Source of the DNA: Micromonospora sp. DSM 45708
GTDB taxonomy: Bacteria; Actinomycetota; Actinomycetes; Mycobacteriales; Micromonosporaceae
DNA length: 64,000 nt
Direction of reading: 5' to 3'
Assembly: GCF_039566955.1 (NCBI RefSeq)
Contig: NZ_CP154796.1
Span: 5,890,001 to 5,954,000, forward strand
Both the position numbers and the translations under genes were made by a program. The notes beneath the pieces are model-generated. The model was given only the letters and a program-made list of their open reading frames with translations. It ran no database searches and was not told the DNA's origin. This document shows positions 16,492 to 25,205 of the stretch, piece after piece (positions within the stretch are counted from its first letter, which is position 1; each line of letters opens with the position of its first letter).

Positions 16492-17237
16492 CCGCCTCGC
16501 GGACGGAGCCGTCCTCTGGCCATCAACTCGATGGTGAGGACTGTGGCGGTGGCTTCGACGGCGAGGAGGCCGACGAGGACGAACAGTTGGGTGATCCCGG
16601 CGGTCAGCGGGCTGGCGCCGCCGAGGAGGACTCCGACGAAGGCGCCGGGGAGGGTGACGAGGCCGACGGTGCGGGTCTGGTCGAGGGCGGGGATGAGTGC
16701 CTGGCTCGCGGCGGGACGGCAGACGAGCAGCGCGGCGTCGCGGGGAGACAGGCCCAGCGCGAGCGCGGCTTCGACCTCGCCGCGCCGGGCGCGCAGATCG
16801 TCGTTGAAGCGCCGCCCGGCGAGGCTCGTGGCGGTCATCGCGCCGCCGGTCAGGATGCCGGCGATCGGGATGATCGCGATGCCGCGCAGGGGTACCAGCC
16901 CGGCGAGCAGTAGTGCGACGACGACGGTCAGGCTGGCGGTGGCGATCGGGACTCCGGCCCACCAGCCGTACGGCCCGCCGGTGATCCGCCGGCCTGAGGT
17001 GCCGGCGGCGACCACGCACATGAGCAGGACGAACGCCCCGGTGGCCCACAGCGAGCCGACGATCGCGGTGATCACCAGGGATACGGCGGCCAGTTGCAGC
17101 GCGGCGCGGACGGCGGCGACGGCGATCTGCCGGCCGTGCCCGAGCCGCCCGACGGTGGCGATGGCGGCTGCGGCGGCGGTCATCAGCACCAGCGCGACGG
17201 CGAGTTTCGGCCCGAGCACCAGCATCGTCGAGGTCAC
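16470..17237 (-). CDS. FetB-like (UPF0014) ABC transporter permease
   Basis: Integral membrane protein, 255 aa, with about seven helices. It matches the UPF0014/FetB family (putative metal exporters) by the RAALQLAAVSLVITAIV N-terminal helix, SLAGRRFNDDLRARRGEVEAALALGLSPRDAAL and QTRTVGLVTLPGAFVGVLLGGASPLTAGITQLFV. In E. coli FetB pairs with an ATPase, FetA, for iron export; no ATPase gene is next to this one, so a remote partner is implied. It lies 33 bp downstream of a DedA gene on the same strand. Confidence 0.82.
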   Translation of the reverse strand: MTSTMLVLGPKLAVALVLMTAAAAAIATVGRLGHGRQIAVAAVRAALQLAAVSLVITAIVGSLWATGAFVLLMCVVAAGTSGRRITGGPYGWWAGVPIATASLTVVVALLLAGLVPLRGIAIIPIAGILTGGAMTATSLAGRRFNDDLRARRGEVEAALALGLSPRDAALLVCRPAASQALIPALDQTRTVGLVTLPGAFVGVLLGGASPLTAGITQLFVLVGLLAVEATATVLTIELMARGRLRPRGGQLTPSN

Positions 17238-17270
17238 CCGGCCAGTGTCGCCTCAGCGCCGACGGGTCGT

Positions 17271-17948
17271 TCAGTTGGTGCGGGAGGAGTTTCCGGCCAC
17301 CGTCGCCTCGGTGGCCGAACGGCGGCGGGAGCGCAGGAGCTGGATACCGATGGGCAGGACGGAGACGAGCACGATGGCGATCAGGATGAACTCGATGTTC
17401 GACTTGACGAAGCTGATCTGCCCGAGGAAGTACCCGAGCACGGTGACGCCGGTTCCCCAGAGAACACCACCGAGGACGTTGTAGGTGACGAAGGTGCGAT
17501 AGTGCATGCGGCTGACCCCGGCGATGATGGGGGTGAAGGTCCGCACGATCGGCACGAAGCGGGCCAGCACGATCGAGCGGGCGCCGTAGCGGGCGAAGAA
17601 CGCGTTGGCCCGGTGCACGTTCTCCTGCTTGAACAGCCGGGAGTTGGGGCGACGGAACAGGCTCGGGCCCACCCGCTTGCCGAACAGGTAACCGACCTGG
17701 TCGCCAGCGATGGCGGCGACGGCGACGAGGAGGCAGACGAGCCAGAGCGGCTGGTGCAGGTAGCGGCCGTCGGCGACGAGAAGTCCTGCGGTGAACAGCA
17801 GCGAGTCGCCGGGTAGGAAGAACCCGATGAGCAGCCCGGATTCGGCGAAGATGATCGCGAGGATTCCGATCAGACCGAAGGTGGAGATCAGCCATTCCGG
17901 GTCGATGAAGCTGGGGCCCACGGCGAGTAGCGCGTGAGGCGTGGACAT
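17271..17948 (-). CDS. DedA-family membrane protein
   Basis: SNARE-associated/VTT-domain protein, 225 aa, of the DedA family, implicated in undecaprenyl-phosphate or phospholipid flipping and membrane homeostasis. Signature segments are FAESGLLIGFFLPGDSLLF, DQVGYLFGKRVGP and ARFVPIVRTFTPIIAGVSRM, including the conserved acidic (FAESG) and FLPGD residues. ATG 17948 is preceded by GGAGGTCATGCC; an earlier in-frame start would overlap the PAP2 gene. The neighbouring PAP2 phosphatase 37 bp upstream also acts on isoprenoid or lipid phosphates, so the pair may serve lipid-carrier recycling. Confidence 0.88.
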   Translation of the reverse strand: MSTPHALLAVGPSFIDPEWLISTFGLIGILAIIFAESGLLIGFFLPGDSLLFTAGLLVADGRYLHQPLWLVCLLVAVAAIAGDQVGYLFGKRVGPSLFRRPNSRLFKQENVHRANAFFARYGARSIVLARFVPIVRTFTPIIAGVSRMHYRTFVTYNVLGGVLWGTGVTVLGYFLGQISFVKSNIEFILIAIVLVSVLPIGIQLLRSRRRSATEATVAGNSSRTN

Positions 17949-17985
17949 GGCATGACCTCCGGAACGAGGGGGCGAGGGCTGGTGC

Positions 17986-18525
17986 TCAGGCGGTGGTGTC
18001 GAGGCGGCGGCTGGTAAGGCGGTCGTGGGCGCGGCCAACGACGCCGATGGCGGCGACTGCCGCGGCGGCGATGAGCGTGCCGACGAGGATGTCCCCGGGG
18101 TAGTGCACGCCGGTCCAGACGCGGGCGAAACCGATGATGGTGGCGAGCACGCTCAGCGCTACCCCCCATCGACGGGACAGAAACGCCCCGACGGCGAAGG
18201 CCACCGCGAACGCCGCGGTGGCGTGGTCGCTGGGCAGCGATGGTCCGGCGGCGTGCGGGATCAACTGGTGCACCGGGTGGGTCTGGAAGGGCCGCACCTC
18301 GGTGCTGAGCGCGGCGACGGCCTGCCCGACAGCGAATGCCAGCCCGAGGGAGGCGACGACGCGCACCAGGGCGGCACGACCGTGCCGCAGGTGGGCAAGG
18401 GCGGGGATGGCTGCGGTGACGGCGAGGGCGTAGATCAGCCAGACCGCCGACCATTCGAAGACGTCGTCGACGGGGTCGCTGCGGCCGGCGGCGGCGTTGA
18501 CGATCTGGAACAGGTGATAGTTCAT
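17986..18525 (-). CDS. PAP2-superfamily (undecaprenyl-diphosphatase-like) phosphatase
   Basis: Membrane phosphatase of 179 aa with five or six helices. The three PAP2 motifs are present: TEVRPF (motif 1, lacking the usual upstream Lys), LPSDHATAAFA (motif 2 with the catalytic His) and ARVWTGVHYPGD (motif 3). The size matches BcrC-type undecaprenyl-pyrophosphate phosphatases. The ATG at 18525 lies in a leader with GGGGGAGCG. It is followed by DedA and FetB on the same strand, a compact envelope operon. Confidence 0.85.
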   Translation of the reverse strand: MNYHLFQIVNAAAGRSDPVDDVFEWSAVWLIYALAVTAAIPALAHLRHGRAALVRVVASLGLAFAVGQAVAALSTEVRPFQTHPVHQLIPHAAGPSLPSDHATAAFAVAFAVGAFLSRRWGVALSVLATIIGFARVWTGVHYPGDILVGTLIAAAAVAAIGVVGRAHDRLTSRRLDTTA

Positions 18526-18618
18526 CGCTCCCCCGTTGGTGGCTGCGGCCCAGACAGGCGCCTCTCGTCCAGGGTGCCGCCCGTCAGCTGAGAGGAGCCT
18601 GAACCGGCCGGCGCCGGT

Positions 18619-20004
18619 TCAGCGATGTTCGGAGTCGACGTGGCGGGGCAGAAGGATCCGGACTGTCATGCCCGGCCCGGGCATCGCCTGCACGTGTCCG
18701 CCGTGGGCTTGGACGACCTCGCGGGTGATGGCGAGGCCCAGGCCGGTGCCGCCTTCCGGGCGGGTGCGGCTGTCGTCGAGACGGACGAACCGGTCGAAGA
18801 TGCGCTCGCGGTCGGCATCGGGGACACCGGGTCCGTCGTCGGTGACCTCGACGCACCCCCACCCGTCGCGTACCGACACGCGCAGGGACACCTGGGTACG
18901 GGCGTGACGGGCGGCGTTGTCGGCCAGGTTCCGCAGCGCGCGGCCGAGGTCGTGGGCGTCCCCGGCCACCCGCACGGGGGTGAGGTGGGCTCGGACGGTC
19001 AGGTCCGGGCGGTGCGCGGCGAGCCGGTCCCGCTCGGTGTAGGCCAGGTCGTCGAGGTCGACGTCGTCGCGGCGCCCGGTGGCGCCGCGCTCGTCGATGC
19101 GCGCGAGCAGCAGCAGGTCCGCGACGAGATCGCCGAGTCGGCTGGTCTCCCGGCGTAGCAGCGTGACCAGGTCGTGCTGGCCGTTCGGCGAGGGTGCCAC
19201 GGCCAGGCGGTCGAGGCCGGCACGCAGGGTGGCCAGAGGACTGCGCAGTTCGTGGCTGGCGTCGGCGACGAACCGGCGCTGGCTCGCCGCGGCGGTCTCC
19301 AGACGCTCAAGCATCCGGTTCATCGTCTCGGCGAGCGCAGCGACCTCATCGCGGGCGGCCGGCACGGGCACGCGGGCGTGCAGGTCACGGGCGCTGATGC
19401 CGGCGACCCGGCGGCGGATCGCCTCGACCGGGCGCAGAGAACGACCGACGAACCAGAACACGGCCGCGCCGACCACCAGCAGCATGGGCGCCAGCCCGGC
19501 GGCCAGGATCGCCGCGACCGCCTCGGTGCTCTCGTTGACCGGCCGCAGCGACTGCGCGACCAGAACCGTGCGTACGCCCGAGTCGGTGGCCACCCCCTCG
19601 GCGGCGATCCGGAAGGGGTCCTCGTCGGCGAACGGCAGCAGCCGCTGCTCGCGTAGAAGTTGACCGGGCCGGGGCCGCAGCGGGGACAACGGCGCGGCGT
19701 CGCCGAGCGCGGCGGAAGCCGCCTCGACCCGTCCGGTCGGGTCGAGGACCTGCACCAACGTCTGCTCTCCCGGGCTGGGCCTCAGCGTCTGGGCGAGCGC
19801 GTCCTGATCGCCGGCGGCCACCGCCGCGACCACCTCGGCCGACCGCTGCCGAGCGGCGGCATCCACGTTGCCGGCGAGATCCGCGCGGGCGAGGTAGACG
19901 AACGCCGCCGCGCCGACGGCGAAGGCCGCCCCCACGACAGCGGCGGCGGCCAGCGCCGACCGCAGCCGTACTCCCAGATGCCGGCGGATCCACCCGATGG
20001 CCAT
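18619..20004 (-). CDS. Two-component sensor histidine kinase
   Basis: Membrane kinase of 461 aa. Two membrane helices (about residues 14-36 and 165-190) enclose an extracytoplasmic sensor domain, followed by a HAMP linker, a HisKA domain with FVADASHELRSPLATLRAG (phosphorylated His about residue 249), and a HATPase_c domain with N-box RALRNLADNAARHA, VTDDGPGVPD and GTGLGLAITREVV. The cognate response regulator gene ends 2 bp upstream, so the two are one operon. The ligand is unknown; the sensor domain has no recognisable fold. Confidence 0.92.
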   Translation of the reverse strand: MAIGWIRRHLGVRLRSALAAAAVVGAAFAVGAAAFVYLARADLAGNVDAAARQRSAEVVAAVAAGDQDALAQTLRPSPGEQTLVQVLDPTGRVEAASAALGDAAPLSPLRPRPGQLLREQRLLPFADEDPFRIAAEGVATDSGVRTVLVAQSLRPVNESTEAVAAILAAGLAPMLLVVGAAVFWFVGRSLRPVEAIRRRVAGISARDLHARVPVPAARDEVAALAETMNRMLERLETAAASQRRFVADASHELRSPLATLRAGLDRLAVAPSPNGQHDLVTLLRRETSRLGDLVADLLLLARIDERGATGRRDDVDLDDLAYTERDRLAAHRPDLTVRAHLTPVRVAGDAHDLGRALRNLADNAARHARTQVSLRVSVRDGWGCVEVTDDGPGVPDADRERIFDRFVRLDDSRTRPEGGTGLGLAITREVVQAHGGHVQAMPGPGMTVRILLPRHVDSEHR

Positions 20005-20006
20005 GC

Positions 20007-20684
20007 TCAGCCGCCGTCGGCGGCCAGGCGGTAGCCCATGCCCCGCTCGGTCTGGATGGCCCGGCGCCCGAACGGCTGGTCGATCTTGCGGCGGAGGTAG
20101 CCGACGTACACCTCGACGATGTTGGGATCGCCGTCGAAGTGGGCGTCCCAGACGTTGTCGATGATTTGTCGTTTGGACACCACGTCACCACGGTGACGCA
20201 TCAGGAACTCCAGCAGCGCGAACTCCCGCGCGGTGACCCGAACGGCCTGGCCGGCTCGGCTGACCTGCCGTCGGGCCGGATCCACGGTCAGGTCCCCGGC
20301 GGTCAGCACGACCGGCCGGGCGGGCGCGCCCCGGCGCACCAGAGCCCGCAGCCGGGCCACCAGCACCACGAACGAGAACGGCTTGACCAGATAGTCGTCG
20401 GCCCCGAGGTCGAAAGCGTCCGCCTGGTCGTACTCGCCGTCCTTCGCGGTCAACATCAACACCGGTGTCCACACGCCCTGTGACCGCAGCCGCCGGCACA
20501 CCTCGTAACCGTTCAGACCGGGCAGCATGATGTCCAGCACGATCACGTCGTAGGGGTGCTCGGTTGCCGCCCACAGCCCGTCGGTCCCGGTGTGCTGCAC
20601 ATCCACGGCGAAACCCTCGTCCGTCAGGCCGGCGCGCAGCACCTGCGCCAGGGCGGTCTCGTCCTCCACGACCAGCACCCGCAC
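20007..20684 (-). CDS. OmpR/PhoB-family response regulator
   Basis: DNA-binding response regulator, 225 aa. The receiver domain shows VEDE (acidic pocket), VIVLDIMLPGLNG (phospho-acceptor Asp) and LVKPFSF (conserved Lys). The C-terminal winged helix contains REFALLEFLMRHRGDVVSKRQIIDNVWD and VYVGYLRRKI. I chose the GTG at 20684, placed just before RVLVVEDE and after a strong GGAAGGGGGTGGGCAG site; the longer reading frame upstream is Arg-rich and non-conserved. It is directly upstream of the kinase gene. Confidence 0.92.
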   Translation of the reverse strand: MRVLVVEDETALAQVLRAGLTDEGFAVDVQHTGTDGLWAATEHPYDVIVLDIMLPGLNGYEVCRRLRSQGVWTPVLMLTAKDGEYDQADAFDLGADDYLVKPFSFVVLVARLRALVRRGAPARPVVLTAGDLTVDPARRQVSRAGQAVRVTAREFALLEFLMRHRGDVVSKRQIIDNVWDAHFDGDPNIVEVYVGYLRRKIDQPFGRRAIQTERGMGYRLAADGG

Positions 20685-21062
20685 CTGCCCACCCCCTTCC
20701 GGGACATCGACACCCGCACCCCTGGCATCACCGCGGGACACCCCGATCATCGCGCGACGCGTGGGTGGACGGGTGAGCCAGGGCACAGAAGTGCCGCGTC
20801 ACGGCCACCGCGACGGATCCGACCGCCACGAGGCCGACCACGGCCGCAGCCAGTACCACCGCACGGTACGTGGTCGTGGTCGGATGGCTGACCGCACGGC
20901 CAGAGGTCCTCACACGCCCTGGCAGGTGAGGTCAGCCTTACGCCATCTCCTCCAGCGACCCGGACGGCGCCTACTACGACGCCCGGGAGAACGCCGAGAA
21001 CTGGCCGCGGCTCGCGGCCGGTGACAACTCACTCGGCGCAGCCGCGCCACCGGTCCCGTCGG
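20685..21062. other. Intergenic region between RR and desaturase
   Basis: A minus-strand frame at 20728-20913 encodes 61 aa with one hydrophobic helix (AVVLAAAVVGLVAVGSVAVAV); it could be a small membrane protein but lacks other support. On the plus strand around 20940-21040 a protein-like run (ISSSDPDGAYYDARENAENWPRL) has no start or stop framing it and may be a relic of a lost gene. Confidence 0.3.
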
Positions 21063-22139
21063 TCAGGTCGGCTCGACGGGTGACGCGGATTCTCCGGCCG
21101 GCCGGACGCTGCGCCCCACGCGGTGCAGGTGGCGCAGCGCCTGCCGGTAGGAGTCGAGCAGGCCGGTTTCGACGTAGGGCAGGTCGTGCTCGCGGCAGAA
21201 GGCGCGGACGATCGGCCGGGCGTGGCGCAGTGCGGCGCGGGGCATGCTGGGGAACAGGTGGTGCTCGATCTGGTGGTTCAGGCCGCCGAGCAGGAAGTCG
21301 GTCAGCCGGTTGCCGCGGACGTTGCGGGAGGTGAGAATCTGGCGGCGGAGGAAGTCCACGTCCTCGTCCGCGCTGAGGATCGGCATGCCCTTGTGGTTGG
21401 GGGCGAAGGCACATCCCAGGTACAGCCCGAAGAGGCCCTGCTGTACGACGACGAAGGCCAACGCGCGCAGCGGGGACAGCACCACGAAGACCGCGGTGAA
21501 GTATGCGGCGGTGTGCAGCCCGAGCAGCAGCGCCTCCCGGCCACGCTCCCGGTAGGTGGGCCGGGACAGCGCACGGACGCTGGCCACGTGCAGGGACACG
21601 GCCTCGAGCAGCAACATCGGGAAGAACAGGAGCCGCTGGTGGCGGGCGAGCAGCCGTCCCGCGCCGCGCCGCCTGCGGGCCTGCGCCCCGGTGAACGCAA
21701 GAGCTTCACCCGAGATGTCGGGGTCGCGGCCCTCCTGGTTGGGGTGGGCGTGATGGCGATGGTGTTTGTCGACCCACCAGCCGAAGGCGAGCCCGATGGC
21801 CAGGTTGCCGTGCACCAGCCCGACCAGGTGGTTGGCACGCCGGGACCGGAAGATCTGCCGGTGGCCGGCGTCGTGGCCGAGGAAACCGCTCTGGGTGAAG
21901 ACCACGGCGAGGTACGCGGCGGTGACCAGTTGCCACCACGAGTCCCCCACCAGCACGAAGGCCGTCCAGCCCGCGGCGACCAGCGCGGCGTTGACGGCGA
22001 TCATGACCAGGTAGTAGGTCGGGCGTCGTTCGAGCAGGCCCGCCTGGCGCACCCGGCTCAACAGCTCGGCGTAGTCGCTGACAGGACGGCGCTGCACCCC
22101 TGGCGGCACCGCTCCGATGGTCTGGTCGATGGTGCTCAT
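21063..22139 (-). CDS. Membrane fatty-acid/acyl-lipid desaturase
   Basis: Di-iron membrane desaturase of 358 aa. The three histidine boxes are intact: GHDAGHRQ, HHRHHAHPN and NHQIEHHLFP. These coordinate the two irons that insert a cis double bond into acyl chains of membrane lipids. Several helices precede each box, matching the DesA3/delta-6-like desaturase group. The start ATG at 22139 follows a CGGGAGGATCC site. It stands alone on the minus strand, downstream of a broken glycosyltransferase fragment. A role in membrane fluidity under stress fits the nearby stress genes. Confidence 0.9.
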   Translation of the reverse strand: MSTIDQTIGAVPPGVQRRPVSDYAELLSRVRQAGLLERRPTYYLVMIAVNAALVAAGWTAFVLVGDSWWQLVTAAYLAVVFTQSGFLGHDAGHRQIFRSRRANHLVGLVHGNLAIGLAFGWWVDKHHRHHAHPNQEGRDPDISGEALAFTGAQARRRRGAGRLLARHQRLLFFPMLLLEAVSLHVASVRALSRPTYRERGREALLLGLHTAAYFTAVFVVLSPLRALAFVVVQQGLFGLYLGCAFAPNHKGMPILSADEDVDFLRRQILTSRNVRGNRLTDFLLGGLNHQIEHHLFPSMPRAALRHARPIVRAFCREHDLPYVETGLLDSYRQALRHLHRVGRSVRPAGESASPVEPT

Positions 22140-22246
22140 GGATCCTCCCGGCAGCCGGCGCTCAGCGCACGTCGCCGGGGTCTGGAGCGAACGCTTCCTC
22201 AGCCTACTCCGTCGCCTGGGCAGCAGGGCGGCGCCGCGGTCGTACC

Positions 22247-22558
22247 ATCGCCCCGACGGCGGGCGGCGACGAGCCGCTCGGCGAGCGCGCCGTAGCGGGC
22301 CGCCACCGCCGGTCAGCGCAGGTCCGCGGCCAGCGGCCGGACGCGGCCGGCCAGCCGCGCGCCCAGGCCCGGTTCGGTCAGGATCCGCCGGATCGCTGCG
22401 GCCAGCGCCGCCGGATCCTGATGGGTACGACCAGACCGGGGCCGCCGGTGAGCAGCTCGACGGCGTGCGGGCGGTAGTTCCCGCTCGACCCAGTCGGCCC
22501 TGGTCTGCTGGCCGCGCTCGCGCAGCGCGGCAACGATCCGGTGTCTGGCGAGCCTCAT
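22247..22558 (-). pseudogene. Chimeric, broken glycosyltransferase fragment
   Basis: The first 30 codons read as the start of a small conserved actinobacterial protein (MRLARHRIVAALRERGQQTRADWVERELP). They are followed, after a frame change, by the C-terminus of a GT4-type glycosyltransferase: NYRPHAVELLTGGPGLVVP, then DPAALAAAIRRILTEPGLGARLAGRVRPLAADLR, a stop where TGG (Trp) is expected, and PAVAARYGALAERLVAA. So an old deletion joined two genes and the result decayed with a frameshift and a nonsense change. The assignment rests on recognition by eye. Confidence 0.6.
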
Positions 22559-22596
22559 CGTCTATCTCCTCGAACGGTCGTTCGGAACGGTCGTGG

Positions 22597-22782
22597 TCAG
22601 CGGTCGGCGAACGTCGTGACGAGCACCAGGGGCAGAAGCAGGACGGCCACCAGGAGGAACACCCGCAGGCGGAGCGCGCGGACGTCGAGGGCCCGCCTGA
22701 CCCGCCCTTCGAACGTCGAGGGGGTGGATGTCCCGCTGACCGGCGACGACGACCCGGTAGCGGCGATCGGCCGAACGGCCAC
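22597..22782 (-). CDS. Small single-pass membrane protein (tentative)
   Basis: A 61-aa frame with one strong C-terminal membrane helix (LRVFLLVAVLLLPLVLVTTFA) after a polar, basic stretch (VRRALDVRALRLR). It lies 65 bp downstream of the sigma factor gene on the same strand, so it could be co-transcribed. It has no known family and no strong ribosome site that I can see. Confidence 0.35.
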   Translation of the reverse strand: MAVRPIAATGSSSPVSGTSTPSTFEGRVRRALDVRALRLRVFLLVAVLLLPLVLVTTFADR

Positions 22783-22847
22783 GTCGTCGTCTCCTGGTGA
22801 TCTCGACGATTCGGCCTGACTGCTTGAGCGGTCCGGCCGGCGAACAG

Positions 22848-23648
22848 TCAGCGGAGCATCCCGGCTCTCAGTTGGGCCAACGAACGCTTCAGCAGCCGGG
22901 AGACGTGCATCTGGGACAGCCCGACCCGGGGGGCGATCTGCGCCTGGGTCAGGTCGCCGTAGAACCGCATGGTCAGGATCCGACGTTCCCGGGCGGGAAG
23001 CGCCGCGAGGAGCAGTCGGAGGGCGAGGTGGTCGTCCACGGCTGCGTATCCCGGATCGGCGGCGCCGATGAGCGCGAGGCGCTCGGGGCCGTCGGCCCCG
23101 GGTCGCGGCTCGTTCAGCGACGTCAGGCGATAGACGTCGAAGGCGGCGACTGCGGCCACGAGTGGGGCGACGGTCACCTCCAGGTCGTCGGCGAGCTCTC
23201 GATCCGTCGGATGGCGACCGCGTTGCTGGGCCAGCCTGCCACGGGCCTCGGGCACCCGTGCGCTCAGTTCCTGGGCCGCGCGCGGGACCCGGATCGCCCA
23301 GGCTGTGTCGCGGAAGTGCCGCCGGATGGCGCCGAGGATGGTCGGGATGGCGTAGCTGGCGAACGCCACGCCCCGGTTGGTGTCGTACCCGTCGACGGCT
23401 CTGATCAGGCCGAGCGCGCCGACCTGTGCCAGGTCGTCGTAGGACTCCCCGCGACCGGTGTACCGGCGGGCCAGTCGACCCGCCATCGGCAGGTTCGCCT
23501 CGATGATCCGGTTCCGCAGTCGTGCCCGGTCGGGATCATCGGCGTTCAGGGCTGCGCGTCGGCGCAGCAGGTGTTCGCTGTCACCGACAGCCGGGCTCAG
23601 CGTCGGAGGGGAGGAAACGGCTGTGGGTGTCACGGCGGAGGGAACCAT
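22848..23648 (-). CDS. SigB/SigF-family RNA polymerase sigma factor
   Basis: Alternative sigma factor of the general-stress/sporulation group, about 266 aa. Region 2 reads ANLPMAGRLARRYTGRGESYDDLAQVGALGLIRAVDGYD with FASYAIPTILGAIRRHFRDTAWAIRVPR; region 3 follows; region 4 ends with ERRILTMRFYGDLTQAQIAPRVGLSQMHVSRLLKRSLAQL, the recognition helix. ATG 23648 is preferred over 23714 because the shared 38-bp element (23691-23728), which elsewhere lies upstream of genes, would otherwise fall inside the coding sequence. Such factors are normally held by RsbW-like kinases; one is encoded at 1114-1578. Confidence 0.9.
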   Translation of the reverse strand: MVPSAVTPTAVSSPPTLSPAVGDSEHLLRRRAALNADDPDRARLRNRIIEANLPMAGRLARRYTGRGESYDDLAQVGALGLIRAVDGYDTNRGVAFASYAIPTILGAIRRHFRDTAWAIRVPRAAQELSARVPEARGRLAQQRGRHPTDRELADDLEVTVAPLVAAVAAFDVYRLTSLNEPRPGADGPERLALIGAADPGYAAVDDHLALRLLLAALPARERRILTMRFYGDLTQAQIAPRVGLSQMHVSRLLKRSLAQLRAGMLR

Positions 23649-23690
23649 TTGTTCCAACGCCCCTAACGGGCTGGTGGCGGCGAGACTGGC

Positions 23691-23728
23691 GGCCACCGGG
23701 GACCCGGGCGACACCGCAACCGTACGCC
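23691..23728 (-). promoter_or_regulatory. Shared stress element, copy 1 (upstream of sigma gene)
   Basis: Read on the minus strand: GGCGTACGGTTGCGGTGTCG then CCCGGGTCCCCGGTGGCC. It matches three other copies at 25392, 29727 and 29852, and lies 43 bp upstream of the chosen sigma factor start. The half-sites GGGNCC and GGTGGC form an imperfect palindrome, so this is probably an operator or promoter element. Confidence 0.6.
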
Positions 23729-23791
23729 TTCATCTTCCCGACCGACACCCGGACGGGCGCTGGGAAGCGCACTCGGGTGTCGAACCGGTCG

Positions 23792-24523
23792 TCAGCCGGA
23801 CCGGTGGGTGACCAGCCCCGGCACGAGCTGCTCGGAGCCGTCGACGATCGCCTGGGACAGTTCGGACAGTCGCCGGTTGCGGCTGCGGGCGCCGTCGCGC
23901 AGGATCGCGAAGGCTTGGCCCACGTCCACCTGTAGGCGTTCGGCGAGAACCCCCTTGGCCTGTTCGATCAGGACACGGCTGTTCAGGGCGGTCTGTAGCT
24001 GTTCGGTGAGGATGTCACGCCGGTGGATGGCGCGGTGTTGCAGCAGTCCGATGGTGGCCACGTCGGCGAGCGCCTGACCGATGCGGAGCTTGTCCTCGTC
24101 GAGGGCTCCCGGCCGGACGTCGAAGAGGTTCAGCGCGCCGATCACCTCGGAGCGCAGGCGCATGGGCAGGGCGTGCACCGCGGCGAAGCCGACCTCGGCC
24201 GCGGCGGCGGTGAACCTCGGCCATCGGGCGGTGGCCAGGGTCAGATCGGCGACCGACACCGGTTGCCCGGAACGGAAGCAGTCGAGGCAGGGCCCCTGGT
24301 CGGTCTGGAGCTGGAACAGCTCCAGCAGTCGGGTGCGTTCGGAGGAGGCGGCGACCAACTGCAGCGTGTCCCGCTGGTCGGTCAGGAGCAGCCCGGCCGC
24401 CGACACACCCAGCAGCTCGACACACCTCTCGGTCAGCACGTGCAGGAACTCGATCACGTCGAAGTCGTCGACGAGTGTGTCGGCCATCTCCACGAAAACG
24501 TCGGCCAGCGGGGTCTCGGCCAT
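23792..24523 (-). CDS. GAF-ANTAR transcription antitermination regulator
   Basis: Cytoplasmic regulator of about 243 aa. The N-terminal GAF domain (LTERCVELLGVSAAGLLLTDQRD, QGPCLDCFRSGQPVSVADL, VHALPMRLRSEVIGALNLFD) would bind a small ligand or sense redox. The C-terminal ANTAR helices (LQTALNSRVLIEQAKGVLAERLQVDVGQAFAILRDGARSRNRRL) bind RNA hairpins to prevent termination, as in the Mycobacterium Rv1626 type and in many Micromonospora and Streptomyces proteins. It follows a second GAF-ANTAR gene by 1-2 bp, so the two form a tandem operon. Confidence 0.9.
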   Translation of the reverse strand: MAETPLADVFVEMADTLVDDFDVIEFLHVLTERCVELLGVSAAGLLLTDQRDTLQLVAASSERTRLLELFQLQTDQGPCLDCFRSGQPVSVADLTLATARWPRFTAAAAEVGFAAVHALPMRLRSEVIGALNLFDVRPGALDEDKLRIGQALADVATIGLLQHRAIHRRDILTEQLQTALNSRVLIEQAKGVLAERLQVDVGQAFAILRDGARSRNRRLSELSQAIVDGSEQLVPGLVTHRSG

Positions 24524-24524
24524 G

Positions 24525-25205
24525 TCAGTCACCTCGTCCGTCAGTGGTTCCGCCGGTCGCCCGGCGGGATGGTCCGTACGCGCCGCGCGACCGGATGAGC
24601 GCCACCGCCGCGGATACTCCCAACTGGACCATGATCATGCCCGTCGCCTGGTGCACCCTGGGGTAGTGCAGGCCGGCGCCCCTCGGGCCACTGGTCGTCC
24701 CGGTCCGCCCCGTGGCGCGTCGCGTCGTCCAGCAGCACCCGCATGCCGTGTCCGCCAGGACCAGCGCGTCGGCCAGTTGCTCCGCCCTGAGGTCACCCGC
24801 GCGGGCCCGATAGAGGTCCAGGACACCGAGGCGGATCCCGCCCACCCGTAGTGGCAACGCGAACACCGCGCCGGCCCCGGTGAGCACCGCGGCCGGCGCG
24901 AACACCGGCCAGCGGTTCCGGCACTCCGGCACAGTCAGATCGGCGACCAGGGCAGGTCCACCGGTGGTCGCGTCCACGCACGGCCCCTCACCGAGGGTCA
25001 GGGTCAGGTCTTCCAGCTCCGACGCGGTCCGGTCCGTGGCGTACACCAGTTCGCGCGGCGTGGCGTCGAGGAGAACCGCGACGGCGGCGGAGTCGACGCC
25101 GGCGACCGACACCGCCGCCGCGCAGACATGATCGACCGCCACGGTGCCGCCCCGGGCGACATCGACGACAACAGCCCACAGCCGCAGCCGACGATCGGCG
25201 TCCAT
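24525..25205 (-). CDS. GAF-ANTAR regulator with damaged C-terminus
   Basis: A second GAF-ANTAR protein: the GAF part is intact (VDSAAVAVLLDATPRELVYATD, GEGPCVDATTGGPALVADLT, VFALPLRVGGIRLGVLDLYR). After LADTACG the frame produces a Cys/Trp/Thr/Arg-rich stretch. The expected sequence (VLLDDATRHGADRDDQWPEG) is in the next frame, and the original frame recovers homology at LHYPRVHQATGMIMVQLGVSAAVALIR, the ANTAR RNA-binding region. So two compensating indels near 24690-24745, or a sequencing error, scramble about 20 residues. The terminal ANTAR helix is replaced by SRGAYGPSRRATGGTT. It may be partly functional. Confidence 0.7.
   Translation of the reverse strand: MDADRRLRLWAVVVDVARGGTVAVDHVCAAAVSVAGVDSAAVAVLLDATPRELVYATDRTASELEDLTLTLGEGPCVDATTGGPALVADLTVPECRNRWPVFAPAAVLTGAGAVFALPLRVGGIRLGVLDLYRARAGDLRAEQLADALVLADTACGCCWTTRRATGRTGTTSGPRGAGLHYPRVHQATGMIMVQLGVSAAVALIRSRGAYGPSRRATGGTTDGRGD

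Noticed and set aside
15196..17895. Very long minus-strand open frame (about 900 codons)
   Set aside because: Arg/His/Gln/Pro-rich reading across COG4705, FetB and DedA genes in the wrong frame; typical high-GC shadow.
23691..23728. Riboswitch
   Set aside because: The four copies lie at variable distance (43-233 bp) from starts and share no compensated stem that I can see; an operator or promoter is more plausible.
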